Source: Pseudomonas sp. (GTDB lineage Bacteria; Pseudomonadota; Gammaproteobacteria; Pseudomonadales; Pseudomonadaceae). Taken from it: a DNA stretch of 64,000 bases. The translations under genes and the position numbers were made by a program. This document shows, piece after piece, positions 1 to 13,774 of this stretch. Location: positions 1-64,000 of the forward strand of contig JAUSOF010000017.1 in the NCBI GenBank assembly GCA_030656145.1, written 5' to 3'. Position 1 is the first letter of the stretch, and the number at the start of each line of letters is the position of its first letter. The notes under the pieces were generated by a model. It saw nothing but the letters and a program-made list of their open reading frames with translations, made no database searches and had not been told where the DNA came from.

Positions 1-74
1 AGGCCTTGCTCCCTAACCATCTGAACGACTTGCAGCTTGAAGCTGGCGTCGAATTCTCTGCGCTTACTGCTCAT
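1..74 (-). CDS. IS3-family transposase OrfA, N-terminal fragment
   Basis: The frame starts at ATG 74 and reads [20 protein letters not shown] before leaving the window. The basic start followed by (E)F..xFK..VVQMV is the first helix of the helix-turn-helix in OrfA (InsE/InsN-like, HTH_Tnp_1) of IS3-family transposases. These are normally joined to OrfB by programmed -1 frameshifting. Only about 24 codons are visible, so the assignment rests on this N-terminus together with the IS-like end at 138. Confidence 0.75.
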   Translation of the reverse strand, partial: MSSKRREFDASFKLQVVQMVREQG

Positions 75-138
75 ATATGATTCCTCTGTCGGTGGATTTT
101 CCACCTATCGAGGTGTCCAGGGAAATTAGACCACTACA
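1..138 (-). mobile_element. IS3-family insertion sequence, left end (partial)
   Basis: The element runs off the left edge of the window. Read on the minus strand it begins at 138 with TGTAGTGGTCTAATTTCC, a 5'-TG end typical of IS3-family elements, has a small hairpin at 91-105 and a ribosome-binding site (AGAGGAA), and then opens an orfA-type transposase at 74. Its junction lies exactly after codon 51 of aat, so the insertion is what truncates that gene. The subgroup, the other end and the target duplication cannot be seen. Confidence 0.85.
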
Positions 139-291
139 GTCCTGATACCAAGGGAAGCAGCCGTGGCGGTAGGCCGCTATCAGGCGCTCGGCACTTAAGT
201 CGCCGCCAGCCGCAAGCAAGCCGTTGGGCTCGCGCAAGGCTTTGTCCAGCGGGGGGAAGCTCAAGGAGTCGCGTTGCAACCAGGTCAGCAT
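139..291 (-). pseudogene. aat: Leucyl/phenylalanyl-tRNA--protein transferase, 5' part only, cut by an IS
   Basis: The 51 intact codons begin [15 protein letters not shown] and end at CFPWYQD, matching the N-terminus of Pseudomonas Aat. That enzyme adds Leu or Phe to N-terminal Arg/Lys of proteins for ClpAP degradation (N-end rule). A full Aat is around 225-235 residues; here the frame passes at 138 into the insertion sequence, adds 24 unrelated residues and stops at 64. The C-terminal GNAT-like catalytic domain is therefore missing and the product should be inactive. There is no obvious Shine-Dalgarno before ATG 291; the upstream 30 bases are C-rich on the coding strand. Any remnant of the 3' part would lie beyond the insertion sequence, outside the window. 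Confidence 0.9.
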
Positions 292-370
292 TTAAGGGGG
301 GCACGGGAGGGGGAGGGCGGGGTGGCTGGCTCGGCTGGCATAGTTTCGGGTCTCAGGCTTTAAACGGGCT

Positions 371-398
371 GCTGCTCCAGGCGATTGTCTGGAGCAGC
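371..398 (-). terminator. Hairpin downstream of trxB, possible terminator
   Basis: GCTGCTCCAG (371-380) and CTGGAGCAGC (389-398) form a perfect 10-bp stem with an 8-base loop, 55 bases after the trxB stop. Neither side carries a good T-run, so intrinsic termination is uncertain. Confidence 0.45.
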
Positions 399-452
399 GT
401 TTCTGATCAAGTCCCTAACTGAACTGATTGCCGGGCGCGCGCCGGAGGCCGA

Positions 453-1412
<960 letters not shown>

Positions 1413-1650
1413 TCATAAGCCTTTGTCACAAAAGAGAATGCGTGCTCAAATTGAGCCGCACGTAATGATCTGCCGACTATGCTACACCGAAGCAGGGGGC
1501 GAACGGGAGCCGGCTGCAGAGGGCTCCGTCCAGGTGGGTTGTCAGTGCGCCGCCTAGCGTGGCATCAGCCGGGTAAATCCGTACAATAGTCAAAGTTTTT
1601 TGCCGTTAACCAAGTATTCGGCGCGCCGATGGCGCAGGAATAGATGCGTT

Positions 1651-4053
<2,403 letters not shown>

Positions 4054-4083
4054 CGCCCAGAAATCAATGTGATAAGGAGTTCC

Positions 4084-4710
4084 ATGCGCCTGATTCGTAT
4101 GCTGTTGCTGGCAGCTTTAAGTATTTCCAGCGTTCCCGCGTTCTCGGACGAGGAAGCATCAGCCCAGCGTCTGACCGTATTGCTCAGCCAGGCGCAAACG
4201 ATTAGTGCGCGTTTTTCGCAGCTGACCCTGGATGGCAGTGGCACGCAGTTGCAGGAAACTGCCGGTCAGCTTGTGCTGAAGCGTCCAGGGTTGTTTCGCT
4301 GGCACACCGATGCCCCCATGGAACAGTTACTGGTGTCCAATGGCGAGAAGGTTTGGCTGTATGACCCGGACCTTGAGCAGGTCACTATTCAGACCCTCGA
4401 CAAGCGCCTGACTCATACTCCGGCCTTGCTGTTGTCCGGTGATGTATCCGACATTCGTGAGAATTTCTCGATCAGCCACCAGGAAGGTGGCAACGTGGTC
4501 GATTTCATCCTCAAGCCCAAGTCCAAGGACACGCTGTTTGATAGCCTGCGCCTGTCGTTTCGCAGCGGCGTGTTGAATGACATGCAGCTGATCGACAGTA
4601 TCGGCCAGCGCACCAATATTCTGTTCCTCAGCGTGAAGATGAATGAAGCCGTGGACGACGCCTCGTTCAGCTTCGAGATTCCCGAAGGCGCGGATGTCAT
4701 TCAAGAGTAA
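4084..4710 (+). CDS. lolA: Outer-membrane lipoprotein carrier protein LolA
   Basis: A periplasmic chaperone that takes mature lipoproteins from LolCDE and hands them to LolB. The 208-residue product has a Sec signal peptide ([19 protein letters not shown], cleavage near residue 19-21). The mature part shows the LolA fold signatures: [13 protein letters not shown], the [14 protein letters not shown] segment with the conserved hydrophobic-cavity Trp, and [14 protein letters not shown] 4084 is preceded by AAGGAG; an in-frame GTG 15 bases earlier is not supported. It follows ftsK by 30 bp and precedes rarA by 19 bp, so the three are probably co-transcribed. Confidence 0.96.
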   Translation: MRLIRMLLLAALSISSVPAFSDEEASAQRLTVLLSQAQTISARFSQLTLDGSGTQLQETAGQLVLKRPGLFRWHTDAPMEQLLVSNGEKVWLYDPDLEQVTIQTLDKRLTHTPALLLSGDVSDIRENFSISHQEGGNVVDFILKPKSKDTLFDSLRLSFRSGVLNDMQLIDSIGQRTNILFLSVKMNEAVDDASFSFEIPEGADVIQE

Positions 4711-4729
4711 GAGGTCGTAGCCCGCCGCC

Positions 4730-6051
4730 ATGGATCTGTTCCGTAATGCTCCCATCGCTCAGCCCCTGGCGGCGCGCTTGCGTGCCGCCAGTCTGGACGA
4801 GTACGTCGGCCAGGAGCATCTGCTGGCACGCGGCAAGCCGCTACGCGAAGCGTTGGAGCAAGGCGCGCTGCATTCGATGATTTTCTGGGGGCCGCCGGGC
4901 GTGGGCAAGACCACCTTGGCGCGCTTGCTGGCTCAGGTCACCGATGCCCACTTCGAGACTATTTCCGCGGTACTCTCCGGGGTCAAGGAGATCCGTCAGG
5001 CGGTCGAGGTCGCACAACAGCACGCCGCCCAATACGGACGCAGGACCATTTTGTTCGTCGACGAGGTGCATCGGTTCAACAAATCGCAGCAGGATGCTTT
5101 TCTGCCCTATGTGGAAGACGGCACCCTGATCTTTATCGGCGCCACCACCGAAAACCCCTCGTTCGAACTGAACAACGCCTTGCTTTCGCGGGCGCGCGTG
5201 TATGTCCTCAAAAGCCTCGGCGAAGAGGCGTTGCACAAGCTGGCTACCCGGGCCCTGGTTGACCCCAAGGGGCTCGGTGAACGGCAACTGAGCCTGCCGG
5301 AAGAAAGCTTCAAGATCCTCCTGGCTGCTGCAGATGGCGATGGCCGGCGCTTGCTGAATTTTCTGGAAAATGCCGCGGATCTGGCCGAGGACGGCAGCGC
5401 AATCAGCACTGAGTTGTTGCTGGACCTGCTCGGCGACAGCCGTCGGCGCTTCGACAAGGGGGGCGAGGCCTTTTACGACCAGATTTCCGCGCTGCACAAG
5501 TCGGTGCGTGGCTCCAGCCCGGATGGCGCGCTGTATTGGTTTGCACGCATGCTCGATGGCGGCTGCGACCCGCTGTATATCGCCCGCCGGGTGGTGCGCA
5601 TGGCCAGCGAGGATATTGGCAACGCCGACCCGCGCGCCCTGACGTTGTGCCTCAATGCCTGGGATGTGCAAGAGCGCCTGGGCAGTCCTGAAGGCGAGCT
5701 GGCGGTGGCCCAGGCCATCGTTTACCTGGCCTGCGCGCCAAAAAGCAACGCAGTGTATAGCGCGTTCAAGGCGGCGATGCGCGATGCCGCCGAGCATGGC
5801 TCCCTGGAAGTACCGCTGCACCTGCGCAACGCGCCGACCAAACTGATGAAAGAGCTGGGCTACGGCGACGAATACCGCTATGCCCATGACGAGCCGGATG
5901 CCTACGCCGCCGGTGAGGATTATTTCCCCGAGCAGCTGCCGGCGCGTCAGTACTATCAGCCGGTACCACGCGGACTCGAGCAGAAAATTCGCGATAAGCT
6001 CGCGCACCTGGCCAGCCAGGATGCGGCCAGCCCACGTAAGCGGAGAAAGAC

Positions 6052-6055
<4 letters not shown>
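4730..6055 (+). CDS. rarA: Replication-associated recombination protein A
   Basis: A clamp-loader-like AAA+ ATPase (MgsA/Mgs1/WRNIP1 family) that acts at stalled replication forks. The 441 residues match the family. Visible parts are the N-terminal [20 protein letters not shown], Walker [13 protein letters not shown] at about 51-62, Walker [17 protein letters not shown] near 105, sensor ATTENPSFE near 137, and the C-terminal tetramerisation region with the [18 protein letters not shown] signature. The last four bases overlap the start of crcB (ATGA), which suggests translational coupling. Confidence 0.96.
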
Positions 6056-7723
<1,668 letters not shown>

Positions 7724-7781
7724 ATCGCGGGAGCGTACCTGGTAGGGGCGGCTTTCCAGTCGCTGCTGCCAGCAACCCCGG

Positions 7782-7795
7782 TGGGCTGAAGCCCA
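7782..7795. repeat. Short hairpin between serS and cysG in a degenerate repeat-like stretch
   Basis: TGGGC-TGAA-GCCCA (7782-7795) forms a small hairpin. The preceding bases (TGGTAGGGGCGGCTTTCCAGTC at 7740-7761) resemble the GTAGGAGCGGC palindrome found at 9254 but are decayed. No T-run follows, so it is not called a terminator. Confidence 0.35.
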
Positions 7796-7845
7796 TGGGG
7801 ACTTTATCTCGTGTTGCGCCTCTGTCACTTGCCTGGATCATGCTC

Positions 7846-9240
7846 ATGGACTTTCTCCCCCTGTTCCACAAATTGCAGGATCGCCTGGTACTGGTGGTCG
7901 GTGGCGGTGAAGTGGCCCTGCGCAAATCGCGTCTGCTGGCCGATGCCGGCGCCCGGTTGCGGGTCGTGGCGCCCGAGGTGCGCGACGAGCTATGCGAACT
8001 GGCCGCTCAGCGCGCCGGAGAAGTATTGCTGCGTAACTATCTGCCCAGTGACTTGAATGGTGTGGTGTTGATCATTGCCGCCACCGATGATGAGCCACTG
8101 AATGCGCAAATATCTACCCAGGCCCAGGCGCTGGGCATTCCGGTCAACGTCGTCGATGCGCCCAAGCTGTGCAGCGTGATCTTTCCGGCGATCGTCGACC
8201 GCTCGCCGCTGATCGTCGCGGTCACCAGTGGCGGCGATGCGCCGGTATTGGCGCGGTTGATTCGGGCCAAGATTGAAACCTGGATTCCGGCAAGGTATGG
8301 CCAACTGGCCAGCCTGGCGAAGAAATTCCGCGCGCAAGTCAAAGGCCTGTTCCCTGATGTACAGCAGCGCAGGGTGTTCTGGGAGGATGTATTCCAGGGG
8401 CAAATTGCTGAAAGTGTATTCGCGGGCAAGCTGCAGGAAGGCGAGCGTCTGCTTGAGGAAAAAGTCGCCGGCGCCGCTCCACGCGCCCTTGGCGAGGTTT
8501 ACCTGGTAGGAGCCGGGCCGGGCGACCCGGACCTGTTGACGTTTCGCGCCTTGCGTCTTATGCAACAAGCAGATGTGGTGCTTTACGATCGCCTGGTCGC
8601 GCCGGCGATCATTGAACTGTGCCGTCGCGATGCTGAACGCATCTATGTCGGCAAGCAGCGCGCCGAACATGCTGTACCGCAGGATCAGATTAATAATCGT
8701 CTGGTCAGCCTGGCCAAAGAAGGCAAGCGCGTGCTGCGCCTGAAAGGCGGTGATCCATTTATCTTCGGCCGTGGCGGCGAGGAAATCGAGGAGTTGGCGG
8801 CTCACGGCATCCCCTTCCAGGTGGTGCCTGGCATCACCGCGGCCAGTGGCTGCGCGGCTTATGCGGGCATTCCGCTGACTCACCGCGATCATGCGCAGTC
8901 GGTGCGCTTCGTTACCGGCCACCTCAAGGACGGTAGCTGCGATCTACCTTGGGCGGAACTGACGACGCCCAGCCAGACCCTGGTGTTTTATATGGGGCTG
9001 GTCGGGTTGCCAATTATTTGCCAGCAATTGATTGCCCACGGTCGTGCTGCTAACACCCCAGCTGCGTTGATTCAGCAGGGCACCACGCGCAACCAGCGGG
9101 TCTTCACCGGCACCCTGGCGAATCTGCCGGAGCTGGTTGCCCGTCACGAAGTCCATGCGCCGACCCTGGTGATCGTCGGCGAAGTGGTGCAATTGCGAGA
9201 AAAACTGGCCTGGTTTGAAGGTGTACAGGCTGAGGTGTGA
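7846..9240 (+). CDS. cysG: Siroheme synthase CysG (dehydrogenase/ferrochelatase plus uroporphyrinogen-III methyltransferase)
   Basis: A bifunctional enzyme that makes siroheme for sulfite and nitrite reductases. The 464 residues split into an N-terminal NAD-dependent precorrin-2 dehydrogenase/ferrochelatase (Rossmann [15 protein letters not shown] at about 17-31; the [14 protein letters not shown] loop carrying the family's Ser near 128) and a C-terminal SAM uroporphyrinogen methyltransferase ([12 protein letters not shown] near 220; [25 protein letters not shown]). ATG 7846 gives [16 protein letters not shown] 7840 and the earlier GTG-type openings are possible but unlike homologues. It stands alone, 120 bp after serS. 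Confidence 0.95.
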   Translation: MDFLPLFHKLQDRLVLVVGGGEVALRKSRLLADAGARLRVVAPEVRDELCELAAQRAGEVLLRNYLPSDLNGVVLIIAATDDEPLNAQISTQAQALGIPVNVVDAPKLCSVIFPAIVDRSPLIVAVTSGGDAPVLARLIRAKIETWIPARYGQLASLAKKFRAQVKGLFPDVQQRRVFWEDVFQGQIAESVFAGKLQEGERLLEEKVAGAAPRALGEVYLVGAGPGDPDLLTFRALRLMQQADVVLYDRLVAPAIIELCRRDAERIYVGKQRAEHAVPQDQINNRLVSLAKEGKRVLRLKGGDPFIFGRGGEEIEELAAHGIPFQVVPGITAASGCAAYAGIPLTHRDHAQSVRFVTGHLKDGSCDLPWAELTTPSQTLVFYMGLVGLPIICQQLIAHGRAANTPAALIQQGTTRNQRVFTGTLANLPELVARHEVHAPTLVIVGEVVQLREKLAWFEGVQAEV

Positions 9241-9253
9241 GCCGAGCCATCCT

Positions 9254-9279
9254 GTAGGAGCGGCTTCAGCCGCTCCTAC
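9254..9279. repeat. Perfect REP-like palindrome between convergent genes
   Basis: GTAGGAGCGGCT-TC-AGCCGCTCCTAC is a perfect 12-bp inverted repeat of the pseudomonad REP type. It sits between convergent cysG and the glutathionyl-hydroquinone reductase gene and contains the latter's stop codon (TAG, 9276-9278 on the minus strand). It may act as a bidirectional transcript end, though no T-run follows. Confidence 0.85.
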
Positions 9280-10274
9280 ATTCCCCAAACGCCCTTGCCC
9301 GGCAGACGCATGCGGTCATGGTCGCGGGACAAGTCCAGCGCCGGACCCTTGGGCACTATGCCGGTCGGATTGATGGTGCGATGGCTGGCGTAATAATGGC
9401 TCTTGATGTGCTCGAAATCCACGGTTGCTGCCACTCCAGGCCATTGGTAAAGCTCACGTAGCCAGTTGGACAGATTCGGGTAGTCCTCGAGGCGGCGCAG
9501 GTTGCACTTGAAGTGCCCGTGGTACACAGCATCGAAGCGGATCAGGGTGGTAAACAGGCGCCAATCGGCTTCGCTGAGGTATTCGCCAGCCAGGTAGCGC
9601 TGCTCGCCGAGATGCGCATCCAGCCAATCCAGTTCGTCGAACAGCTCGCCGAAGGCTTCCTCGTAGGCCGCCTGGGTGGTGGCGAAACCGGCACGGTACA
9701 CCCCGTTATTGACTGCTGGATAGGTGCGTTGATTGAGTGCGTTGATCGCGCCGTGCAGCGCCTCGGGATAGAAATCCAAAGTATTCCCCGTCAGCCCATC
9801 GAACGCCGAATTGAACATGCGGATGATTTCAGCCGACTCATTGCTGACGATGCGCTGTTGCTGTTTGTCCCACAGCAACGGCACTGTCACCCGGCCGCTG
9901 TAGTTGGCGTCATCGGCGGTGTAGCGCTGATGCAGGAAGTCCAGGCCGTCCAGCACATCACCCGAAGAGCCAGAGGTTGGGTCGAAGGTCCAGCCATCGT
10001 CGCGCATCAGCCAACTGACCACCGATACATCGACCAGGTCCTGCAAGCCCTTGAGCTGACGCAGGATCAGGGTGCGATGGGCCCAGGGGCAGGCGAGAGA
10101 AACATACAAGTGATAGCGACCGGCTTGCGCTTTGAAGCCGCCTTCGCCGCTTGGGCCGGGGCTACCATCGGCGGTGATCCAGTTACGCCGCTGGGCATTC
10201 TCGCGCTTGAAGCGGCCGTCACCGGCCGTGTCGTACCACTGGTCATGCCAGTGGCCCTCGATCAATAAACCCAT
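9276..10274 (-). CDS. yqjG: Glutathionyl-hydroquinone reductase (YqjG/Xi-class glutathione transferase)
   Basis: Reduces glutathionyl-hydroquinones to hydroquinone using glutathione, via a catalytic Cys; cytoplasmic. The 332 residues are the normal length (E. coli YqjG 328). The active-site motif LACPWAHRTLILRQLKG lies at about 59-75 with the nucleophilic Cys in CPWA. The thioredoxin-like half is followed by an all-helical GST C-terminal domain containing the NNGVYRAGFATTQAAYEEAF and LSEADWRLFTTLIRFD signatures of the Xi class. The ATG at 10274 is preceded by an AGGAG site. The stop codon falls inside the REP palindrome at 9254-9279. Confidence 0.93.
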   Translation of the reverse strand: MGLLIEGHWHDQWYDTAGDGRFKRENAQRRNWITADGSPGPSGEGGFKAQAGRYHLYVSLACPWAHRTLILRQLKGLQDLVDVSVVSWLMRDDGWTFDPTSGSSGDVLDGLDFLHQRYTADDANYSGRVTVPLLWDKQQQRIVSNESAEIIRMFNSAFDGLTGNTLDFYPEALHGAINALNQRTYPAVNNGVYRAGFATTQAAYEEAFGELFDELDWLDAHLGEQRYLAGEYLSEADWRLFTTLIRFDAVYHGHFKCNLRRLEDYPNLSNWLRELYQWPGVAATVDFEHIKSHYYASHRTINPTGIVPKGPALDLSRDHDRMRLPGKGVWGM

Positions 10275-10363
10275 TACCTGACTCCTTTAGCTTACGGCAC
10301 ATGGCTTCAGTCTAACGGTAAGGGTTCGATTGAAAGATGGAAAAACCTGCCCCTAAAGATCGG

Positions 10364-11347
10364 CTAGATCAATGTGTTTCGGGCGGCCCAACGCTGCTCA
10401 GCCTGCTTGTACGCCTCTTCGTGCGCGATACCCAGGCCGCGCAGGGCCATGGCCATGGTGCTTAGTACCGCGAGTCGGCCGTAAGCGTCCTCGGCTTCGC
10501 CACGCCAGAAGGCCTGCAGGTGCTCAGGCTCAAGCGCCGCGGGTTTGACGTGGCGCTGCGCTGACAGCGGTGCCCAGTCTTCGTCCCAGTTCTCGCCGCT
10601 GGCTGTGCCATAGAGGTGGCTGGTGGCGTCCGGATTGATTTCTACCTCGCCACCTTCACCCTTGATTACCAGCGCGGTGTCGCCGAGCAATTGACTGGCT
10701 TCGCGGTGCACCGCCTGGTAACCAGGGTGAAAGATGCTTTGCAGGCCGCAGCGCGCCGACAAGGGGTTGAGGATGCGGGTCAATGAGTGGATCGGCGAGC
10801 GCAAGCCGAGAATGTTGCGCAGGTCGATCATCCGTTGCAGCTGCGGCATCCAGTCCCCCAGCGGGATAAACGCCAGGTGCTGCTCCTGCAGGGCGCGCTC
10901 CACCTCGACCCAGTTGCGACACAATGGAATCTGCAGCAGCCCGATCACTTGCTCGCTATACAGCCGTCCGGCAGTGTGCGCGCCACCACCATGCAGGAGG
11001 ATGCGCACGCCGCTGTTGGCCAGGGCCTTGGCGGCGAGAAGAAACCAGGGTAAATGACGCTTTTTGCCGGCATAGCTGGGCCAGTCCAGGTCGACTGCAA
11101 TTTCCGGTGCCTGCAAGCGCTCGCGTACTGCCTCGGCAAAGCCGGCCATCTCCTCGGCGCTTTCCTCTTTGTGTCGTAGCAGCATCAGGAAGGCGCCAAG
11201 CTGTGTTTCCTCGGCCTTACCGTCGAGCAGCATGCCCATCGCTTCACGGGCTTCTTCTCGGGTCAGATTGCGCGCGCCGCGCTTGCCTTTGCCGAGGATG
11301 CGCACGAATTGGGCAAAAGGGTGTTCGGCTGGGGTCACAAGATTCAT
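10364..11347 (-). CDS. ybiB: YbiB/TrpD2-family protein (anthranilate phosphoribosyltransferase fold)
   Basis: A 327-residue protein of the TrpD2 group, homologous to anthranilate phosphoribosyltransferase but lacking that activity in the E. coli homologue, which instead binds nucleic acids. The N-terminal helical domain (ILGKGKRGARNLTREEAREAM) and the LHGGGAHTAG loop near 120 resemble the PRPP-binding region of TrpD in altered form. The start at ATG 11347 overlaps the tusE stop as ATGA; a TTG two codons earlier also exists. Being last in the tus operon is the arrangement in pseudomonads. Function here is unknown. Confidence 0.85.
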   Translation of the reverse strand: MNLVTPAEHPFAQFVRILGKGKRGARNLTREEAREAMGMLLDGKAEETQLGAFLMLLRHKEESAEEMAGFAEAVRERLQAPEIAVDLDWPSYAGKKRHLPWFLLAAKALANSGVRILLHGGGAHTAGRLYSEQVIGLLQIPLCRNWVEVERALQEQHLAFIPLGDWMPQLQRMIDLRNILGLRSPIHSLTRILNPLSARCGLQSIFHPGYQAVHREASQLLGDTALVIKGEGGEVEINPDATSHLYGTASGENWDEDWAPLSAQRHVKPAALEPEHLQAFWRGEAEDAYGRLAVLSTMAMALRGLGIAHEEAYKQAEQRWAARNTLI

Positions 11348-11679
11348 AGACAATTCGTCGGTTTGGGCAGGCCCGCCAGCTTGGCGGCGAGTTTGGCGGG
11401 AGCGCCTTTGAACAGTAGATTGAGGTGCAGGCTGTTGCCCTGTTCCGGGCCGAGTCTGAGTGCTACGTATTTGATCAGTGGCCGATTGGCTGGCGACAGC
11501 TGGAACTCAGCATAGAAGGCCCGCAGCAAATGAAGAATCTGCCAGTGTTCGGCACTGAGGCGCAGCTGTTCCTGCTGCGCCAGGGCTTCGGCCACCGGCT
11601 CCGACCAGTCCGTCAGGGCGACCAGGTAGCCATCCTGATCCAGCTCGATGCGCTGGCCGGCAACGATCAAGTGCGTCAT
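11344..11679 (-). CDS. tusE: Sulfur relay protein TusE (DsrC family)
   Basis: Accepts persulfide sulfur from TusBCD and delivers it to MnmA for 2-thiolation of U34 in tRNA-Lys, -Glu and -Gln. It is 111 residues, like E. coli TusE (109), with the DsrC signatures DQDGYL, W(S)EPVAE.LA and the C-terminal swinging arm ending KPTNCL, whose penultimate Cys carries the persulfide. ATG 11679 overlaps the tusB stop (ATGA), and its own stop overlaps ybiB the same way, so tusD-C-B-E-ybiB is one tightly coupled operon. Confidence 0.93.
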   Translation of the reverse strand: MTHLIVAGQRIELDQDGYLVALTDWSEPVAEALAQQEQLRLSAEHWQILHLLRAFYAEFQLSPANRPLIKYVALRLGPEQGNSLHLNLLFKGAPAKLAAKLAGLPKPTNCL

Positions 11680-11975
11680 AGCCAGCTGTTGACCTTGTCG
11701 AAGCGGCAACTGAGCTCGACGAACTCTGGGTAGTCGACTACCTGGACCCGTGCCGGCGCGGTTAGTGCGCGGGCACAGAGGTCTTCGTCAAGGGCGAACA
11801 GGCCGATAGCCATGGGCATCAGGTCCAGTGCCTGGCGCTGTGCCGTGCCGGGCTGCAGGGCGTATACCGCATCGCCGCAGAGCAGCAGGCCGTCGGCAGG
11901 GCCGAGTAGGCGCAGGCAGCTGCTCAGCCGGCTGTCACTGAACGGCGAATGGGACAACACATGCAGGGTAGCCAT
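11676..11975 (-). CDS. tusB: Sulfur relay protein TusB (DsrH family)
   Basis: A small subunit (99 aa) of the cytoplasmic TusBCD hexamer in tRNA 2-thiouridine synthesis. The start MATLHVLSHSPFSDSRLSSC and the LLLCGDAVYAL segment (about 30-41) are typical of DsrH. It shares a one-base overlap with tusC upstream (stop/start at 11975) and a four-base overlap with tusE downstream, implying coupled translation. Confidence 0.9.
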   Translation of the reverse strand: MATLHVLSHSPFSDSRLSSCLRLLGPADGLLLCGDAVYALQPGTAQRQALDLMPMAIGLFALDEDLCARALTAPARVQVVDYPEFVELSCRFDKVNSWL

Positions 11976-12334
11976 CAGAGGGTGATCACCTGGTCGTAGC
12001 GGTCGATAAGCGCGACCAGGGCGGCATCATCCAGCACCTCGGTCGCCAGCGTCAGCGTCTGTTGCTCCAGGCCGCGCTCTTGCAAACTGCGAGCGGAGGC
12101 GTACAGCGCTTCGACGCCGAACAGCGGCAACGCCTGCAGGTTGGCGCTGAGGTCTTTCTGTTGCAGGGTAGCGGGCTGTTGCGCCGGGGCCAACTGGAAC
12201 ACGCCGTCGTCGAGAAACAGCATGCCAAGGGGCAAGTCGAATGCGCCGCCAGCCAGGGCGATATCCAGCGCTTCGCGGGCGCTTGGTCCGGACCAGGGCG
12301 ACTGGCGGCTGATGATCAGCAAGGACTTACTCAC
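11975..12334 (-). CDS. tusC: Sulfur relay protein TusC (DsrF family)
   Basis: A 119-residue subunit of the TusBCD persulfide relay complex. SLLIISRQSPWSGPSAREALDIAL at the N-terminus and the FLDDGVFQL segment near 40 are the family features. It starts directly after the tusD stop (one intervening base) and ends overlapping tusB. TusC has no strictly required persulfide Cys, and none is seen here in the TusD position. Confidence 0.9.
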   Translation of the reverse strand: MSKSLLIISRQSPWSGPSAREALDIALAGGAFDLPLGMLFLDDGVFQLAPAQQPATLQQKDLSANLQALPLFGVEALYASARSLQERGLEQQTLTLATEVLDDAALVALIDRYDQVITL

Positions 12335-12335
12335 C

Positions 12336-12728
12336 TCAAGATCCTCCGAAGCAGATCAGGCGATCAGCCGTTTGCGTGGCTTCATGCAGTTGCCCCAGCC
12401 CTGAGAGTTCCCATGGCGCATCCAGATTGCCGGTACCACGCTGGTAACGGTGCGCTTCCTGCTCATTGAGGATGCCGCGACGTAGCGCTGCGGCAATGCA
12501 GACAACGCCATCGAGTTGCTGCTGATCGATCAGTTCGCGCCACTCCCTCGGCACATCCAGCTCATCCTGTGCGCTGACCACATTGCTCGAGGCGTTATGC
12601 ACCGCGTCCTGATACAGGAACAGCCGCGCGATCTGATGGCCGCCGGCCAGGGCTGCCTGGGCGAAGCGCAGGGCGCGCCGGGAGGAGGGCGCATGCGGTG
12701 GGGCGAAAAGGGCGATGGCGAACTTCAT
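12336..12728 (-). CDS. tusD: Sulfurtransferase TusD (DsrE family)
   Basis: A 130-residue protein and first gene of the tus operon. It receives persulfide sulfur from TusA and passes it to TusE. MKFAIALFAPPH, FLYQDAVHNA and DGVVCIAAALRRGI are DsrE-family segments; the Cys in VVCIAAALRRG is in the position of the active Cys78 of E. coli TusD. The open frame extends 219 bases upstream, but ATG 12728 is the start supported by homology. The yccA terminator at 12796-12824 lies upstream, so tus needs its own promoter in the narrow gap. Confidence 0.92.
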   Translation of the reverse strand: MKFAIALFAPPHAPSSRRALRFAQAALAGGHQIARLFLYQDAVHNASSNVVSAQDELDVPREWRELIDQQQLDGVVCIAAALRRGILNEQEAHRYQRGTGNLDAPWELSGLGQLHEATQTADRLICFGGS

Positions 12729-12795
12729 ATAAAACCCGGCAGCTAAATCTGGCGCAATGATAAAGCCTGAACGCGCAAGATGCTCGCCGCGGGCA

Positions 12796-12824
12796 TGAAA
12801 AAGCCCGCCGAAGCGGGCTTTCGG
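12796..12824 (-). terminator. Rho-independent terminator of yccA
   Basis: On the minus strand AAAGCCCGC-TTCG-GCGGGCTTT (12800-12821) is followed by TTTTC, giving a 9-bp stem with a stable UUCG loop and a T-tail. It lies 17 bases past the yccA stop. Confidence 0.93.
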
Positions 12825-12837
12825 TACAGCTCGATAA

Positions 12838-13506
12838 TCAGTCGTTGCTGCCCATGATGCCCAAGATCTGCAGCAGGCTGATGAACAGGTTGTAGATCGA
12901 CACATACAGGCTGATGGTCGCCATGATGTAGTTGCGTTCGCCGCCATGGATGATGGCGCTGGTCTGGAACAGAATGCAGGCCGAGGAAAACAGCACGAAA
13001 CCTGCGCTGATTGCCAGTTGCAGGCCGCTGATCTGGAAGAAGAAGCCCGCTACCATGGCGCCGATCAGGACGAAGAAGCCTGCAGTGATGAAGCCGCTGA
13101 GGAAGCTCATGTCCTTGCGCGAAATCAGCACATAGGCTGACAGGCCGCAGAAAACCAGAGCGGTCATGGTGAAGGCCGAGCTGACTACTTCGGCGCCGTT
13201 GGCCATGCCCAGGTAGCGATTGAGGATCGGTCCCAGGGTGTAGCCCATGAAGCCGGTCAAGGCGAGGGTGGACAGCAGCCCCCAGGACGAGTCACGCAGT
13301 TTGGCGGTGAGGAAGAACAGGCCGTAGAAGCCGATCAGCACCACAAAGATATTCGGGTAGGGCACATTGGCGCGTTGAGCCATGAAGGCGACCAAGCCAC
13401 TGAAGGCCAGGGTGATGGCGAGCAGGCCGTATGTATTGCGCAGTACGCGGCTGACTTCATGCTGCTCAACCTGTGCGTGACTGAGTGCGTAATCTTGTTC
13501 GTGCAT
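12838..13506 (-). CDS. yccA: Bax inhibitor-1/YccA family inner-membrane protein
   Basis: A 222-residue membrane protein with seven predicted helices from about residue 25 to the C-terminus (first helix [19 protein letters not shown], last [19 protein letters not shown]). E. coli YccA is a substrate and modulator of the FtsH membrane protease; the wider BI-1 group forms pH-sensitive Ca2+ leak channels. The conserved acidic C-terminal tail (GIMGSND) is present. ATG 13506 has a GGAG site upstream. It is monocistronic, with a strong terminator 14 bases after the stop. Confidence 0.92.
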   Translation of the reverse strand: MHEQDYALSHAQVEQHEVSRVLRNTYGLLAITLAFSGLVAFMAQRANVPYPNIFVVLIGFYGLFFLTAKLRDSSWGLLSTLALTGFMGYTLGPILNRYLGMANGAEVVSSAFTMTALVFCGLSAYVLISRKDMSFLSGFITAGFFVLIGAMVAGFFFQISGLQLAISAGFVLFSSACILFQTSAIIHGGERNYIMATISLYVSIYNLFISLLQILGIMGSND

Positions 13507-13584
13507 GGCGACACTCCTGTAGAGGCTTAATCCAAAATCAGGCTCGATAATAACAGAGCGCTGAGCATAGCCAACCTAGAGAGT

Positions 13585-13612
13585 TTGACAGTGTGTTGCG
13601 TTCGGGTAATAT
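13585..13612 (+). promoter_or_regulatory. Sigma-70 promoter of tRNA-Ser
   Basis: TTGACA (13585-13590), a 16-base spacer and TAATAT (13607-13612) give a near-consensus promoter. The predicted start is near 13619, about 68 bases before the tRNA. GC-rich bases (TGCCGCCCG) follow the -10, as at stringently controlled tRNA promoters. Confidence 0.8.
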
Positions 13613-13686
13613 TGCCGCCCGTTCAACGCCACATCTGTGGCGCGCGGCTGAGTACGGTGGTGACGATAGCCGTGCAGAAAGAACCA

Positions 13687-13774
13687 GGAAGTGTGGCAGA
13701 GTGGTCGATTGCAACGGTCTTGAAAACCGTCGACTCGAAAGGGTCCGTGAGTTCGAATCTCACCGCTTCCGCCA
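13687..13774 (+). tRNA. tRNA-Ser (anticodon TGA)
   Basis: An 88-base gene with encoded CCA. The acceptor stem GGAAGTG pairs with CGCTTCC, the D-loop contains GTGGTC, the anticodon loop CTTGAAA carries TGA, a long class II variable arm (CGACTCGAAAGGGTCCG) follows, and the T-arm has GTTCGAATC. The long variable arm and UGA anticodon identify tRNA-Ser for UCA/UCG codons. The strong promoter at 13585 and the terminator at 13916 make it a single-gene transcript with a 140-base trailer. Confidence 0.97.

Noticed and set aside
4841..6007. Open frame of about 390 codons antisense to rarA
   Set aside because: It is a mirror of rarA, which is intact with all AAA+ motifs; no ribosome site and an implausible composition.
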